From: Leptolyngbya subtilissima AS-A7
GTDB taxonomy: Bacteria > Cyanobacteriota > Cyanobacteriia > Phormidesmidales > Phormidesmidaceae
Length of the DNA stretch: 64,000 nucleotides
Assembly: GCF_039962255.1 (NCBI RefSeq)
Contig: NZ_JAMPKY010000008.1
Coordinates: forward strand, 1-64,000
Direction: 5' to 3'
The notes under the pieces are model-generated. The model was not told where the DNA came from. It saw nothing but the letters and a program-made list of their open reading frames with translations, and searched no databases. The position numbers and the translations under genes were made by a program. Numbering within the stretch: position 1 is the first letter of the stretch; every line of letters starts with the position of its first letter. Positions 25,810-33,971 of this stretch are shown piece by piece.

Positions 25810-26061
25810 CTAAACCAAGGAATTGAGGAAATCAAGTTTCACTCAGGCGTTACCTGATTAGCAAGACCCATTCATAAGTAACACTATAACGAAATCAAGT
25901 TTCGCTTAGGCGTTACTTAACTATGGCATCCCATAGATAAGTAACCTTGCCGGAGAATCAAGTTTTCTGCGAGCGTTACTTATCTATCGCCTGTCGTAAT
26001 TGAGTAACGCAGCTCAATAATCAAGTTTTGTGCCCAGGTTACTCGATGCGCCCCCTGAGTT
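25810..26061. repeat. Four tandem 63-bp structured repeats with conserved loop
   Basis: The core AATCAAGTTT occurs at 25830, 25893, 25956 and 26019, exactly 63 bp apart. In units 2-4 the core sits between arms that pair but differ in sequence: TAAGTAAC/GTTACTTA (unit 2), ATAGATAAGTAAC/GTTACTTATCTAT, 13 bp perfect (unit 3), and ATTGAGTAAC/GTTACTCGAT with one G-T pair (unit 4). Unit 1 keeps the core and right arm but a poor left arm. Inner pairs around TCAAG (CGAAA/TTTCG in unit 2) add a second stem. Neither strand is open. Function is unknown. Confidence 0.85.
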
Positions 26062-26308
26062 TATCGATGCTCCAGGGCGCTAAACCCTCGTCCCCCTTGC
26101 AGTAGTTGAATGAGTAGACAGACTACTCAATGCTCAGCATGAGTCATCAAGCTAGCTGAACCCTAAACGCCTACCGCTCGTTCTGCTACTTAAAAATACG
26201 CAGAATCCTTGTTTATTTGTGCTGAACAGAATCCGTATTGCTTAGGAGTTCACGAATTAAGCCCATTTGCCATAGTCGAAAGGTAAACCGTTAGGGGGTA
26301 TTTTACCA
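26062..26308. other. Intergenic leader after the 63-bp array
   Basis: A TGAGTAG-ACAGA-CTACTCA hairpin (26111-26129) and a GC-rich fold-back (GCGCCCCCTG/CCAGGGCGC, 26049-26080) continue the structured character of the array. No gene is seen before the ATG at 26309. A promoter for that gene is expected here but not obvious. Confidence 0.4.
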
Positions 26309-26665
26309 ATGGGCAGACCAAAAAGAAGTTCGAAAGCAGTGGAGCAGGCCCAACGTCGCGCTGCCGCCCTGCGATCGCTTGGGGCCAATTTAGATTTGGG
26401 TAATGGCCTCACCCTGGCCGAGTATAACCAGTTGATTGAGGCTGTGCGAGCCGATATCGCCTCCTACAACGAAGTCCTATCTCAAGTAGACAACGCCTCA
26501 AATAGCGTGCAGGCAGGCGAGAAAAAACTGCGAGATTTGTCTGAGTTGATGCTGATGGCCGTTGCCGCCAAGTATGGCAAAGACAGCTCTGAATACGAAA
26601 TGGCAGGCGGCACCCGCAAGAGCGATCGCAAAAAGCCAAAACCCCGACAAGTTCAAGCCGCTTAG
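26309..26665 (+). CDS. Hypothetical basic cyanobacterial protein, 118 aa
   Basis: This small protein is helical, with a basic N-terminus (MGRPKRSSKAVEQAQRRAAA), a central coiled-coil-like region (LTLAEYNQLIEAVRADIASY) and a basic C-terminal tail (GGTRKSDRKKPKPRQ). I know of no assigned function. Charge and tails suggest nucleic-acid binding, which is inference. It is host-like in codon use, ends in a strong terminator, and follows the structured 63-bp array on the same strand. Confidence 0.75.
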   Translation: MGRPKRSSKAVEQAQRRAAALRSLGANLDLGNGLTLAEYNQLIEAVRADIASYNEVLSQVDNASNSVQAGEKKLRDLSELMLMAVAAKYGKDSSEYEMAGGTRKSDRKKPKPRQVQAA

Positions 26666-26698
26666 CTTATTTGGAATTCTTGAAAATCGCTGCAACTC

Positions 26699-26742
26699 AA
26701 ACCCCTTTTGTCTCAACCACATTGCGAAGACAGAAGGGGTTT
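26699..26742 (+). terminator. Hairpin terminator of the 118-aa gene
   Basis: AAACCCCTTTTGTCT (26699-26713) pairs with AGACAGAAGGGGTTT (26728-26742) with a single wobble, around a 14-base loop. It begins 34 bases after the stop codon. Confidence 0.65.
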
Positions 26743-26777
26743 AGCTTTGGAAATAAGCAACACGCTAACCGATGGTT

Positions 26778-26804
26778 GTGATACCAAATGGGATTTGGTA
26801 TCAC
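26778..26804. repeat. Perfect 12-bp hairpin, ATACCAAAT type
   Basis: GTGATACCAAAT and ATTTGGTATCAC are exact complements around a GGG loop. It sits between converging genes and could serve as a terminator or be a dispersed palindrome. Confidence 0.65.
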
Positions 26805-26811
26805 CCGATTT

Positions 26812-26840
26812 GTAGGGGCATTGCAGTGCAATGACCCTAC
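26812..26840. repeat. REP-like palindrome, second copy
   Basis: GTAGGGGCATTGCA and TGCAATGACCCTAC are complementary except for one base, around a single G. It matches the element at 21225-21253 base for base over the left arm. Confidence 0.75.
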
Positions 26841-26855
26841 CATTGGGGCAGCTCT

Positions 26856-27830
26856 CTAGGCCTGCGATCGCCAAGGTCCCGTGTCATTCAAAAAGGGCGA
26901 AAGCTCTGGGGTTAACCAGGCGAGAGGCAAACTACCCTCAACGCGGTAGCCCTGCTTTACATAGAAACGCAGCAGACGTTCAGCCCCTTCGTAAGTCACG
27001 ACTTCAGGACCATCCCAAATCACTTCGGCGGTGCCCGTGAGGTAGAGCAAGTCACCCCGGTCAAAATCGATGAAGATCAGTCCAGCGTGCGGGTTGAGTT
27101 CTAGATTGCCAAAGGTGTTGAAGTGAAAGTTGCCCAAAAAATCAGGAATAGTGAGCGTCTGCGAGTCGTCCATGCGAACAAAGCCCGGTTTGCCGCCTCG
27201 GTGCGACACATCCACACCGCTGGCTGATCCCGCTGCGGCATCTTGGTAGGCAGTAGCGATAAAGAAGGTATCGGCAGCGGCGATCAGCGCCTTCTCGGCA
27301 GCTCCCAGCACCGTGAGGGCATGTACGGATTTAGACGTCGCTGCATCAAAAGATTGCAGATCAAACCGCCGCGCCTGAATGTATTGGGGGCAGTTGCCAA
27401 AACTCTGGCCCACCGCTACCGTAAATCCTTCGGGCTGAATGGCCGTTATGGTGCCGTTCAGGCGGTTGCGGCGGCGGGTGTGCAGCTCAATGCCTAGCAA
27501 ACCAATGTCAGCTCCCACCACTAGGGTAGTATGCAGCGGGTCGGCAAACAGGGGGTGAGCAGCAATGTGCAAGGTGTGGCGATCGGGGGAAGTAATGAAC
27601 CCCGGTTTCCCGACCAAAATTGAGGCCCAGGGCTGACCGTCGCTAGCCACTGTGCCAACCAAAATGTAAGACAGCTGGGCAAAAAATTCGCGGTGCTGGT
27701 CAGGCAAGTAATTACGAATAATCCGCCGCCCTTGTCTGTCCATGCGCTCTTGCACCCCCAGCCGGGTCTGAATCGCCAGCTCCCCGACATGGAAAGGGGA
27801 GTCATCCTGAGGCCAGCCTAGATTTGTCAT
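26856..27830 (-). CDS. Pyridoxamine-phosphate-oxidase-like flavin protein
   Basis: This 324-residue protein belongs to the PNPOx-like split-barrel flavoproteins. Barrel strands around YILVGTVASDGQPWASILVG and LELNPHAGLIFIDFDRGDLL match the FMN-binding layout, here as two related halves. Related proteins handle flavins, F420 or heme, so its reaction is open. It starts 6 bases after the GST stop codon on the same strand, so the two form an operon under the TetR-type promoter region upstream. Confidence 0.82.
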   Translation of the reverse strand: MTNLGWPQDDSPFHVGELAIQTRLGVQERMDRQGRRIIRNYLPDQHREFFAQLSYILVGTVASDGQPWASILVGKPGFITSPDRHTLHIAAHPLFADPLHTTLVVGADIGLLGIELHTRRRNRLNGTITAIQPEGFTVAVGQSFGNCPQYIQARRFDLQSFDAATSKSVHALTVLGAAEKALIAAADTFFIATAYQDAAAGSASGVDVSHRGGKPGFVRMDDSQTLTIPDFLGNFHFNTFGNLELNPHAGLIFIDFDRGDLLYLTGTAEVIWDGPEVVTYEGAERLLRFYVKQGYRVEGSLPLAWLTPELSPFLNDTGPWRSQA

Positions 27831-27836
27831 GGCGTT

Positions 27837-28436
27837 TTATACCCCAGCCATAGCGATGAAGCCAGGCAGCTGCTTGACGCGCTCAATCCAGGCGAGCAGG
27901 TTAGGGTAGTCATCGAGGTCAATGTTGCCGTCGCGAGCCAGGGCCACATAGGGGAACACCGCTATATCGGCGATCGTGGGGCGCTCAAACTCTAACCACA
28001 AGCGGCTGTGGAGGTGCTTGTCGAGCTGGGTGAGAATGTGCTCGGCTTTTTGATGCGATCGCTCAATGTTGATATTGGCCACCTTAAATAGATAGAAAAG
28101 CCGCGCATTCTCAGGCCCCTGGCGCACTTCTCCAGCAGCGGTTGAGAGCCAGCGCACTACCTGAGCCAGGGGCAGCGCCTCGGTGGGCAACCAGGTGTCA
28201 CCCCCAAACTGCCGCGCCAGGTAAACCAAAATCGCCTGAGCATCAGCCAGAATGACCTCGCCATCCACTAGCACTGGCACCTGGCCAAAGGGGTTGAGGG
28301 CAAGAAATTCGGGAGCTTTGTGGGCGCCCTGCATCAGGTCAACCTTGACCCATTCGTAGTCGAGGCCGAGCAGTTCTAGAAAGAGACGAACCTTATAGCT
28401 GTTGCCAGAGACTTCGTGACCGTAGAGCTGAATCAT
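27837..28436 (-). CDS. Glutathione S-transferase
   Basis: This 199-residue GST conjugates glutathione to electrophiles or reduces peroxides. The N-terminal thioredoxin-like domain starts MIQLYGHEVSGNSYKVRLFLELLG and has the cis-Pro of NPFGQVPVLVDGEVILADAQAIL; the C-terminal helical domain holds ERPTIADIAVFPYVAL with the conserved Asp. It is first in an operon with the flavin protein and divergent from a TetR regulator with paired operators between them. That suggests an inducible detoxification unit. Confidence 0.93.
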   Translation of the reverse strand: MIQLYGHEVSGNSYKVRLFLELLGLDYEWVKVDLMQGAHKAPEFLALNPFGQVPVLVDGEVILADAQAILVYLARQFGGDTWLPTEALPLAQVVRWLSTAAGEVRQGPENARLFYLFKVANINIERSHQKAEHILTQLDKHLHSRLWLEFERPTIADIAVFPYVALARDGNIDLDDYPNLLAWIERVKQLPGFIAMAGV

Positions 28437-28542
28437 GGTGAGTTCCTTAGGAAAGGGGAGCGGGGGAGATCAAAAGACTGAAGGACTCATGCCCTCACGA
28501 TTTTGCTGGTGAGCAGCAGAGCGACGTTTGCCCTGAACTAGA

Positions 28543-28585
28543 TACCGAACGTTCGGTACATGGTTACTGTACTGATCGTTCGGTA
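28543..28585. promoter_or_regulatory. TetR-type operators overlapping the tetR promoter
   Basis: TACCGAACGTTCGGTA (28543-28558) is a perfect 16-bp palindrome. A second site, TACTGATCGTTCGGTA (28570-28585), matches it at 13 of 16 bases. The second site touches a TATAAT -10 element (28584-28589) of the tetR gene. Position and symmetry indicate autoregulation and control of the divergent GST operon. Confidence 0.75.
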
Positions 28586-28628
28586 TAATGTCAACAGGTG
28601 AAAACTACTTTCTTGGAGACGCGCGGTA

Positions 28629-29186
28629 ATGGTTAAGCCAACTGCGGCTAAGCAGACCTATGTGCCGCCCCTACTTGACCTATTTCGGCAGTACGGCTAC
28701 GACGGGGTTAGTTTGTCAAAAATTTCCCAGGCAACGGGTTTGGGCAAGGCCAGTCTCTATCACCACTTTCCGGGCGGCAAAGATGACATGGTGACGACGG
28801 TGCTAGACACCCTCGATCAGTGGCTGCAAGCAACGGCGCTAGATGCTTTGGAAAGTGAAGGAGATGCGCTGGCCCGGTTGACGCATATGGGCGATCGCAT
28901 CTGTGAGGCCTACAGCCACGGCCAAAAGCCCTGCATGCTCGCCTCGCTAATGCTGGGCTCTGCCAAGGATGACTTTCAGCCCCAGGTGCAGGGCATGCTG
29001 CAACGGTGGATGGGGGCGATCGCCACCGTTCTAACCCAAGCTGGTATGGCAGAATCTTTGGCCCAGGAACGTAGCGAAGAGGCTCTAATCGCCATTCAGG
29101 GCGCACTGATCATGGCGCGGGCTATGAACGATGCCGCCATCTTTGAGCGCACCATGCAGCACTTGCCCCAGCAGCTCTGCCGCTAG
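28629..29186 (+). CDS. TetR/AcrR family transcriptional repressor
   Basis: This 185-residue regulator has the N-terminal helix-turn-helix FRQYGYDGVSLSKISQATGLGKASLYHHFPGGKDDM, followed by a helical ligand-binding domain. The layout resembles AcuR/YcfQ-like and other cyanobacterial TetR proteins. It most likely represses itself and the divergent GST-flavoprotein operon through the palindromes at 28543-28585. The inducer is unknown. Its 3' end overlaps the end of the converging Rof-like gene by 4 bases. Confidence 0.92.
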   Translation: MVKPTAAKQTYVPPLLDLFRQYGYDGVSLSKISQATGLGKASLYHHFPGGKDDMVTTVLDTLDQWLQATALDALESEGDALARLTHMGDRICEAYSHGQKPCMLASLMLGSAKDDFQPQVQGMLQRWMGAIATVLTQAGMAESLAQERSEEALIAIQGALIMARAMNDAAIFERTMQHLPQQLCR

Positions 29187-29428
29187 ACTTCTGCAAACTG
29201 TACCGGCTTGCCGTCTACAGAAATCAGGCGATCGAGGCGAATTTCGGTGCCGTCCTTTAGCCGCAGGTATTCAGCTTTCTCAACCACAAAAAAATCAACA
29301 ATTTGGCCTTCAGTGCGCGCCTCATCACCGCCCTCGGTGCGGTAGTGAATTGGGCAAGTGCAATGCAGGGTGGCTAGGGCCTCTAGCTCATCGTAGAAAT
29401 CGCAGCTAACCGACTGATACTCGTTCAT
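29183..29428 (-). CDS. Rof-family (Rho-binding antiterminator-like) protein
   Basis: This 81-residue protein matches the Rof fold: YQSVSCDFYDELEALATLHC gives the family's CDxYDxLE signature, followed by small beta-strands (QIVDFFVVEKAEYLRLKDGT). In enterobacteria Rof binds and inhibits Rho. Cyanobacteria are known to lack Rho, so the role here must differ. The start overlaps the 3' end of the LLM gene by 23 bases, so it is the last gene of that operon. Confidence 0.75.
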   Translation of the reverse strand: MNEYQSVSCDFYDELEALATLHCTCPIHYRTEGGDEARTEGQIVDFFVVEKAEYLRLKDGTEIRLDRLISVDGKPVQFAEV

Positions 29429-30386
29429 GGGTCAAAACCTCTGAATGAATGTGCGGTAAAACCTCTCGACCAATTTCTTCCAGCACGTCACCTGCCGATC
29501 GCTCACCATACTTGAGGTTGAGGCCTACGTGGTTAACACCGATGTCGCGCAAGTGCAGCAGCAGGTCGAGCAGGCGATCGCGCCCCAGCCGATAGCCCAG
29601 ATGAATTGGCGTCGCCGCAGCGGTGGGGTCATCCACCAGATCGACATAGAGCGACTGGGCATAGGGTTTGAATCGGCCGGGGGCAACGCGATCGACTAGG
29701 GCACGCCAGTCTTGAATCATGCGGGCCTGCATGTGGGGATGGCGCGGGTAATAGAGCCAGCCGTCGGCGTGCTCGGCGATCCATTCGGGGGTTTGGCGGC
29801 TGTGGCCCGTCACCAGCAGGGGAATGCTGCCGTGGACGGGCTTGGGCAGCAGATCGGCCCCCTCTAGCTGGGTAAGGGAGGAACGAATTACAGGAAATTC
29901 TGATGCCAGCGCCTGTCTGAAGTCGGCAAAGGTCTGGCGAAAGCGATCGCCTCGCGTCTCAAAGTCAACCCCAAAGGCAGGAAACTCCACCGGGCGATCG
30001 CCCGAGGCCACCCCCATCACCAAGCGCCCTCCGGAAAGCTGATCGACCGAAGCCGCTGCCTTAGCCAAGTGTAGCGGGTGGCTTTGGCTAAAGATAATGC
30101 TGCCTGTGGCCAGGGCAATGAGATCGGTCTGGGCCGCCATGTAGCCCAAATACACCCAGGGGTCAAAAATCTGCCCTACATCCCCAAAGGTGGGATCGTA
30201 GAGCGGCACATCTCGCACCCAGAGGGCGGCGTATCCTAGGGCCTCGGCCCGCTGAGCCAGCTCCACCTGATACTGCATAGTGGGAATGCTGCCCCTGTAG
30301 GCTTCGATGGGAAAAAACACGCCGACCGTCAGCTGATCGGGCTGGAACATGCGATCGAACCCGGTCTGGCTGGGGGATGGGTTCAT
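29406..30386 (-). CDS. LLM-class flavin-dependent oxidoreductase
   Basis: This 326-residue protein is a luciferase-like monooxygenase with a TIM barrel. It reads VGVFFPIEAYRGSIPTMQYQ at the N-terminus, WVRDVPLYDP and ALATGSIIFSQSHPLHLAKAAASVDQLSGGRLVMGVASGD, a typical family stretch. It would use reduced FMN or F420; the substrate is unknown. An alternative start at MFQPDQ is 36 bases downstream. It lies 3 bases from the OsmC gene and overlaps the Rof gene, so the three are one operon. Confidence 0.9.
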   Translation of the reverse strand: MNPSPSQTGFDRMFQPDQLTVGVFFPIEAYRGSIPTMQYQVELAQRAEALGYAALWVRDVPLYDPTFGDVGQIFDPWVYLGYMAAQTDLIALATGSIIFSQSHPLHLAKAAASVDQLSGGRLVMGVASGDRPVEFPAFGVDFETRGDRFRQTFADFRQALASEFPVIRSSLTQLEGADLLPKPVHGSIPLLVTGHSRQTPEWIAEHADGWLYYPRHPHMQARMIQDWRALVDRVAPGRFKPYAQSLYVDLVDDPTAAATPIHLGYRLGRDRLLDLLLHLRDIGVNHVGLNLKYGERSAGDVLEEIGREVLPHIHSEVLTHERVSVG

Positions 30387-30389
30387 GGC

Positions 30390-30797
30390 TTATAACGACG
30401 GGATAGCGGCAGGGGTCAAGACGGTCTGAATGGGGGTGCTGGTGCTGAGCAAGCGGTGCACGGGGCAGCGATCGCTAATCTCCAGCAGGCGATCGCGCTG
30501 TTCAGCAGTCAGGTCGCCCACTAAAGTTAGGTAGACCACAATTACTGTCTGTTTCTCCACGGTTTGCAGCTCCGCCGCGACGTAGACATTCTCAACCGGC
30601 CAGCTCTTGCGCTCGGCATACATTTTGATGGTGATCGCTTTGCAACTACCCAACCCCGCTAAAACTAGCTCCGTTGGGGTCGGCCCCTGGTCGCTGCCGC
30701 CGAGGTGGGTTGGCTCGTCGGCAACCAGCTGAAACTTGCGGATAGCCACGTCTTGGCCATAGCGCGATGCGTTCGACGAAACCTGAACTGAGGCCAT
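30390..30797 (-). CDS. OsmC-family peroxidase-like protein
   Basis: This ~135-residue protein detoxifies organic hydroperoxides with a pair of cysteines: one in GLGSCKAITIKMYAERK and one in ISDRCPVHRLL. Both are present at the family spacing. I use the ATG at 30797 (MASVQVSSNASRYGQDV); a longer frame upstream lacks homology. It is the first gene of the OsmC-LLM-Rof operon, which points to a peroxide or redox response. Confidence 0.9.
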   Translation of the reverse strand: MASVQVSSNASRYGQDVAIRKFQLVADEPTHLGGSDQGPTPTELVLAGLGSCKAITIKMYAERKSWPVENVYVAAELQTVEKQTVIVVYLTLVGDLTAEQRDRLLEISDRCPVHRLLSTSTPIQTVLTPAAIPSL

Positions 30798-30947
30798 GGC
30801 GATTTCTCCATAGTGCGACTGAGACTTACGGCTAGGAACCGGGTTGCCAGGGTGGCGTTTAGAGCTGCTGCTCTCCAACCCGATTCCTGCACCGTTAAAC
30901 CTACTGATTACACCGGCTGGGATACCGTCGCCTACATGCCACGCCGC

Positions 30948-33569
30948 TTACACCAGCGCTGCGGTAGGTGTCACCACTCCCGAGACAATCCGCACGGAGT
31001 CTGGGTCGGCCCAAAGCACCAGTTTGGGGTCGTATGGGCTGTTGAGGTATCGGTGGCGGGGCAAGATACGCAGCGACAGGCCCTGCAACCCGCTGGCGGT
31101 ATACTCCATCTCTAAGGCGTAGATGCTCCTGCCGTTGGCATCCGGCCCCTGGTGGGCCATGGGCACCGCCACCCCCGCGTGAATTTCGCCATCCACTGAG
31201 ACTGTGCCTTGGTAGAGTTCGACCTGTACATCGTCAGGGGTGAGGGCACCAAGTTGAATGGCGGCGGTCACCTTAAAGGGCTGGTTCACCTGGAGGTTGG
31301 TCGTGTCAGAGATCGCCACTTCTTCAAAGCGTACGTCGTACCAGTGGTCAGCCATGCGGGCCTGCCAGGTGGCCAGCTCTTTGCCGGGGCTGTAGCTGGC
31401 CGAAGCCAGGGTAGAGGCGCGATCGCTGGCGGCAAAGTACCCTAAATTCGCGTAGTCCTTCACCATGCGAGCGGTGTTGAACTGGGGCGTGTTGAAGTAG
31501 ATCGCCTCCTTCATTTTAGCCACCCAGCCCCGAGGAATTTCGTCTTTGTCGCGATCGTAGAAGAGCGGCACCACCTCTTTCTCCAGAATGTCGTAGAGGG
31601 CGTTGGCCTCCACGTCGTCTTGGTAGTTGGGATCGTCGTAGTCTTCGCCGTGGCCGATGGGCCAGCCGGTACGAATGTAGTCGGCCTCATCCCACCAGCC
31701 GTCGAGCACGCTGAGGTTGGGCAGGCCGTTCATCGCCGCCTTCATGCCGCTAGTGCCGCTGGCTTCGCGGGGGCGGCGGGGGTTGTTGAGCCACACATCG
31801 CAGCCGGCCACCATGTCCCGCGACAGGTGAATGTCGTAGTTGGGCACAAACACAATGGATTTACTCAACCCCTGATCGCGAGTGAAGTGAATGATGCTGC
31901 GAATCAGCTCCTTGCCGGGAATATCTTTGGGGTGGGCTTTGCCCGCAATCACAAACTGCACCGGGCGATCGCCGCCACTGCCATTAATGATATTGCGGAT
32001 GCGTTCGAGGTCGTGGAGGAACAGGGTGGCGCGCTTATAGGTGGCAAAGCGGCGGGCAAAGCCAATGGTGAGCACAAAGGGATCGAGGCACTCCTGGGCT
32101 TCGGTTAGCTCGCGGGTTGAGCCGCCGCGATCGCGCGTGCTCTTGGCCAGGCGATCGCGCACCGTCACCACCAGGTGCGATCGGCACTGTTCGTGATTGC
32201 GCCACAGCTCATCATCGGGGATGGCATGCACCCGTTCCCACAGCGATGCGCCGGGGCTGGCTTCGGCCCAGTTGGGACCGAGGTAGCGATCGTAGAGTGC
32301 CTGGGTCGATCTAGCCACGCAGCTGCGGGCGTGCACTCCATTGGTGATGGCGTAGATCGGCACCTCGCCCAGGGGCAACCCCGTCCACAGCTCGCCAAAC
32401 ATGTCGCGCGACACCTCCGCGTGGAGCTTACTCACCCCGTTGATAAAGGTCGCCGTCTTAATCGCCAGCACCGCCATGCTGAAAGGGGCCGAAAAATCTC
32501 CTGTATCGGTGCGGCCTAGGGCTAGAAACTCAGCATCGCCCAGGCCAAATCGCTCACGGTAGGGACGCAGGTAGTGCAGCACCTTCTCCGGCGGAAACAG
32601 GTCGATGCCGGCGGGCACTGGGGTGTGGGTGGTAAACATTTGGCTGGCTTGGGCCACCTGGAGGGCTTCAGCAAAGGTCAGGCCCTGTTCTTCCACCAGC
32701 ACCCGCATGCGCTCTAGAGCCATAAAGGCCGAGTGGCCCTCGTTCATGTGGTAGGCGGTCGGCATCAGCCCTAGCGCCTTCAGCATGCGAATGCCGCCAA
32801 TGCCCAGCATCACCTCCTGGTGAATGCGCATGTCGATGTCGCCGCCGTAGAGGCGATCGCAAATATCCTGGTCGTACTGATTGTTGGGTTCGATATTGGT
32901 GTCGAGTAGGTACAACGGTACCGTGCCCACCTGCACTCGCCACACCCGCGCGTACACCACGCGTCCCGGGTACTCCACCTCAATTCTAATCTCCTGACCC
33001 TTGGCATCCCGCTCTAGGTGCAGGGGCATGTTGTAAAAGTCATTGATCGGGTAGCGCTCCTGCTGCCAGCCGTCGGCGTTTAGATACTGGGCAAAGTAGC
33101 CCTCCTGGTAGAGCAGGCCCACCGCCACCAGGGGCAGGCCCAGGTCGCTAGCCGACTTGAGGTGATCGCCCGCCAGCACCCCCAATCCCCCCGAGTACAC
33201 CGGCATGCAGGTGGTGAGGCCAAACTCCATGGAAAAGTAGGCGTAGCATTCCCCCGAGACAGGCGACTTGCGGTGTTTTTTGTACCAGGTGCGATCGCGT
33301 AGATAGTCCTCTAGCCGCTGGGCCGCCCGGTCCATCTGAGCCAAAAACCCCTCGTCTTCAGCAATCTCATTCAACCGTGCTTGGCTGATGGTGCCCAGCA
33401 TCAGCACCGGGTTGTAGCGGCTCGACTCCCACAGATCGCCATCCAGTCGCCGAAACAGGTCTACCATCTCCACATCCCAGTCCCAGTGAAGGTTGTAGGC
33501 CAGGGTGCGCAGCGCCTCTAGCCGCTGGGGCAAGGCCGGAGTCACATTAAACGTACGAATGGGGCGCAT
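30948..33569 (-). CDS. glgP: Alpha-glucan (glycogen) phosphorylase
   Basis: This 873-residue enzyme cleaves alpha-1,4-glucan with phosphate to release glucose-1-phosphate. The substrate-binding GGLGVLAGDHLKSASDLGLP and the pyridoxal-phosphate lysine region EASGTSGMKAAMNGLPNLSV are intact. The N-terminal extension (ALPQRLEALRTLAYNLHWDW) identifies the long-known alternative phosphorylase branch common in bacteria with stored glycogen. It appears monocistronic. The product matters for night-time carbon use in cyanobacteria. Confidence 0.96.
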   Translation of the reverse strand: MRPIRTFNVTPALPQRLEALRTLAYNLHWDWDVEMVDLFRRLDGDLWESSRYNPVLMLGTISQARLNEIAEDEGFLAQMDRAAQRLEDYLRDRTWYKKHRKSPVSGECYAYFSMEFGLTTCMPVYSGGLGVLAGDHLKSASDLGLPLVAVGLLYQEGYFAQYLNADGWQQERYPINDFYNMPLHLERDAKGQEIRIEVEYPGRVVYARVWRVQVGTVPLYLLDTNIEPNNQYDQDICDRLYGGDIDMRIHQEVMLGIGGIRMLKALGLMPTAYHMNEGHSAFMALERMRVLVEEQGLTFAEALQVAQASQMFTTHTPVPAGIDLFPPEKVLHYLRPYRERFGLGDAEFLALGRTDTGDFSAPFSMAVLAIKTATFINGVSKLHAEVSRDMFGELWTGLPLGEVPIYAITNGVHARSCVARSTQALYDRYLGPNWAEASPGASLWERVHAIPDDELWRNHEQCRSHLVVTVRDRLAKSTRDRGGSTRELTEAQECLDPFVLTIGFARRFATYKRATLFLHDLERIRNIINGSGGDRPVQFVIAGKAHPKDIPGKELIRSIIHFTRDQGLSKSIVFVPNYDIHLSRDMVAGCDVWLNNPRRPREASGTSGMKAAMNGLPNLSVLDGWWDEADYIRTGWPIGHGEDYDDPNYQDDVEANALYDILEKEVVPLFYDRDKDEIPRGWVAKMKEAIYFNTPQFNTARMVKDYANLGYFAASDRASTLASASYSPGKELATWQARMADHWYDVRFEEVAISDTTNLQVNQPFKVTAAIQLGALTPDDVQVELYQGTVSVDGEIHAGVAVPMAHQGPDANGRSIYALEMEYTASGLQGLSLRILPRHRYLNSPYDPKLVLWADPDSVRIVSGVVTPTAALV

Positions 33570-33639
33570 AGGAGAGAGTTTGCAAAGATTTCATATAGAG
33601 CCATTCTGCCCTCTATCGTCCTGGGGCGGTCGTGAAACC

Positions 33640-33765
33640 ATGGCTTTTCATACTCTTTTAGCCCTCAACCCGGCCTACAGCAGCGATCCTACCGCCGCAG
33701 TTATCGCTTCTCCCCCAACTCCAGGTTATGAAATCCCTACCCGGGGGCATAGCCTAGGGAACTGA
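33640..33765 (+). CDS. Possible 41-aa small protein
   Basis: An ATG at 33640 opens a 41-codon frame starting MAFHTLLALNPAYSSDPTAA. It has no recognisable domain and no clear ribosome site. It may be chance; I list it because the intergenic gap is otherwise empty. Confidence 0.25.
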   Translation: MAFHTLLALNPAYSSDPTAAVIASPPTPGYEIPTRGHSLGN

Positions 33766-33833
33766 CCTCAGGGAATAATGGTCTAGGTCAGAAAAATAAA
33801 CCTAACTTCTATAAAGACAACAAGGACAAGGCT

Positions 33834-33971
33834 ATGACGCAGGACAGGAATAACCAGGGATTTGGAGCCACCCTCGACCAAGACGCTCGCCCCGCAGTTG
33901 AGTTTGACCAATGGGCTAGGGCCGTGCGCCAGCAGATGGTTGCTGCCCTCAAGCGTCGCGGCAACAGCTAA
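33834..33971 (+). CDS. Small hypothetical protein, 45 aa
   Basis: An ATG preceded by AAGGACAAGG gives a 45-residue protein starting MTQDRNNQGFGATLDQDARP and ending VRQQMVAALKRRGNS. It is polar at the front and amphipathic-basic at the end. Good ribosome-site spacing and host-like codons support it. I do not recognise the family. Confidence 0.5.
   Translation: MTQDRNNQGFGATLDQDARPAVEFDQWARAVRQQMVAALKRRGNS

Noticed and set aside
25810..26061. CRISPR array
   Set aside because: The repeats are contiguous 63-bp units with no unique spacers, and no cas gene is in the window.
25810..26061. Integron attC sites
   Set aside because: The arms end in GTTACTT rather than the GTTRRRY consensus, there is no integrase, and there are no gene cassettes between units.
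25810..26061. Type III toxin-antitoxin RNA repeats
   Set aside because: The tandem repeat layout is suggestive, but the following 118-aa basic protein does not resemble a ToxN-type endoribonuclease.
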